DNA from: Leptasterias polaris
Lineage: Eukaryota > Echinodermata > Asteroidea > Forcipulatida > Asteriidae
Direction: 5' to 3'
NCBI GenBank assembly: GCA_037783415.1
Contig: JAZGTN010000232.1
Span: 124,001 to 188,000 of the forward strand
Length of the DNA stretch: 64,000 nt
Each line of letters opens with the position of its first letter. Position 1 is the first letter of the stretch. The notes under the pieces are model-generated. The model saw nothing but the letters and a program-made list of their open reading frames with translations. It was not told the DNA's origin and ran no database searches. Of the stretch, positions 62,797 through 64,000 are shown one piece after another. A program made the position numbers and the translations under genes.

Positions 62797-64000
62797 TAAA
62801 CATACATTAGGAGTCTTATTGATCTTTTTTTTTGGGGGGGGGGGGGTTTGACTGGAGCGGAATTTGAACCAACGACCTCCGGATTAACGTGCCGGCGCTC
62901 TACCAATTGAGCTATCTAGCCCTACATGTATGTTGGCGGTCTCCCTATTTTACTTCGAAGGGTGTCGTTCCTGACAATCAACAGCTCTCCAGTGCCCCAA
63001 GTGAGTTTTATGGTTTAGGGATGATATATTTATAACAAAAAAACTAATAAAAGCCTGAACAGCCTTAAATCCTTATGGCGTACACAATGCATGTTGCAGC
63101 AGTTCGTTACATGTAGTACCTGCACAACTAGTTGTATTTGCATACAATGTATTGAGGCTTGGGTGTGTGTGAGTTCACTGCATTGCTGTTCCACACAAAG
63201 AGATTTCAATGAGTAGTACAAATTCATATAATTACTTTTCAAACATCTGTATCCAGAAATGTTTTCCACATATAATTTCAAATGATGGGAAATTGTTTTT
63301 TATTTTTTATTTGTGCATTCCCCTAGTTTAGTAATACTGTAGCCAGGGCAAAAAGTGGATGAGGTGGCAATAAATAAAATACTCAAAAGTTCGACTTCGG
63401 CCCTAGCCGCCAGGCAAAATTGGTCCTGGACTTATTTAACAGACAAAAAGGAAAAGTTCTACGATGTTAAAGTTCCTAGTTTCACTTCAATTTAATTCTA
63501 ACACATCACAGTGACTCGACTTCTGTCTTCCGAATAAATCAATTTACACAATTCACAATAATAAATAGATAAGGTAAACGACCCCAAGGGGACGATTTGG
63601 CATTACAAACAACAAAAGATAATAAAGATGATAAGATAATAAAGACTACCCGGGAGTGGACAACCCTATACTATAGGGCAAGTTGAGTCTTGGCCTGTAA
63701 CTGGATAAGCAAACGCCACAATAAATGTTCCAAATGTTGGATACTAGTATAAATAATAAATAGATATAACATTGTACCACAACAATAAAAACGCACCTTG
63801 AGTGGCCATTACCCAGCCTTGGTGGTCCTTCTTGAGGCCAAGCACAACAACCAGCATGTCGTATCGTCTTGCTGAACTCGCCAGAGTCGACGACACACCC
63901 AAATAATAATTATTTACAAACGGAAAATAACCTGGTGGTGATAGCTGCTGAGAAGGAATGACAATGGTCATCCTATTCCCTTGGCTACCCACTAAAATGA
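62797..64000. other. 3' flank of copy G to the window end
   Basis: Begins like the flanks of D, E and F (to about 63340, ending at CCCTAGTTTAGTAATACTGT), then changes to unrelated AT-rich sequence. A short - strand open frame at 63744-63992 reads MGSQGNRMTIVIPSQQLSPP; it has no recognised family and may be part of a gene or repeat that continues past the window. Confidence 0.5.
62850..62922 (-). repeat. tRNA-like repeat 3' of copy G
   Basis: The best preserved copy of this family: D-arm AGCTCAATTGGTAGAGC, B box GGTTCAAATTCC, preceded by a long G-run. It starts 53 bp after the stop codon of copy G, as in the sister units. Confidence 0.6.

Overview
The window looks like nuclear DNA of an invertebrate animal, most likely a marine deuterostome and perhaps an echinoderm such as a sea star. 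The reasons are spliced genes with GT..AG introns, AT-rich non-coding DNA full of TACATGTA-type palindromes, many non-autonomous DNA transposons, tRNA-derived repeats and a Gypsy-type LTR retrotransposon. I cannot name the species. There are no bacterial signals such as operons or Shine-Dalgarno sites.

The backbone is a head-to-tail array, all on the + strand, of seven paralogous two-exon genes (A to G; A is only a 3' fragment). Exon 1 is always 201 bp (67 codons). It carries one complete MYND zinc finger and the first Cys pair of a second finger. A phase-0 intron of 0.7-3.4 kb splits the second finger. Exon 2 (about 1.66 kb) completes it and encodes a DUF4470-type domain, the domain also found in the axonemal dynein assembly factor DNAAF3, followed by a conserved C-terminal region. 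B and C are older and divergent. D, E, F and G are recent copies that share promoters, introns and 3' flanks. E has a 5-bp deletion that breaks its frame. The DUF4470 core is about 95% identical at the DNA level even between B and C, whose flanking coding sequence has diverged strongly, which suggests gene conversion.

Layout: 1-0.5 kb, end of gene A; 4.5-9.8 kb, gene B; 9.8-16.8 kb, intergenic DNA with transposons, two divergent hypothetical ORFs and the last exon of an unrecognised gene; 16.9-19.6 kb, gene C; 23.4-26.2 kb, gene D; 28.5-41.7 kb, a nested 13-kb insertion containing a young Gypsy element (30.36-38.74 kb), a GC-rich hairpin repeat and a hAT-like MITE; 42.2-44.9 kb, pseudogene E; 46.4-51.9 kb, a Kolobok-like DNA transposon with TTAA target duplication, a P2X7-C-terminal-like gene on + and a decayed transposase on -; 53.4-55.9 kb, gene F; 59.5-62.8 kb, gene G; then 3' flank to the end.

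Because the array units are duplicates, they serve as empty sites for one another. This let me define exact insertion points and target-site duplications for several mobile elements from the sequence alone. The function of the MYND-DUF4470 proteins is unknown. The zinc fingers suggest protein-protein contacts, and the GCGD motif suggests a Rossmann-like fold.
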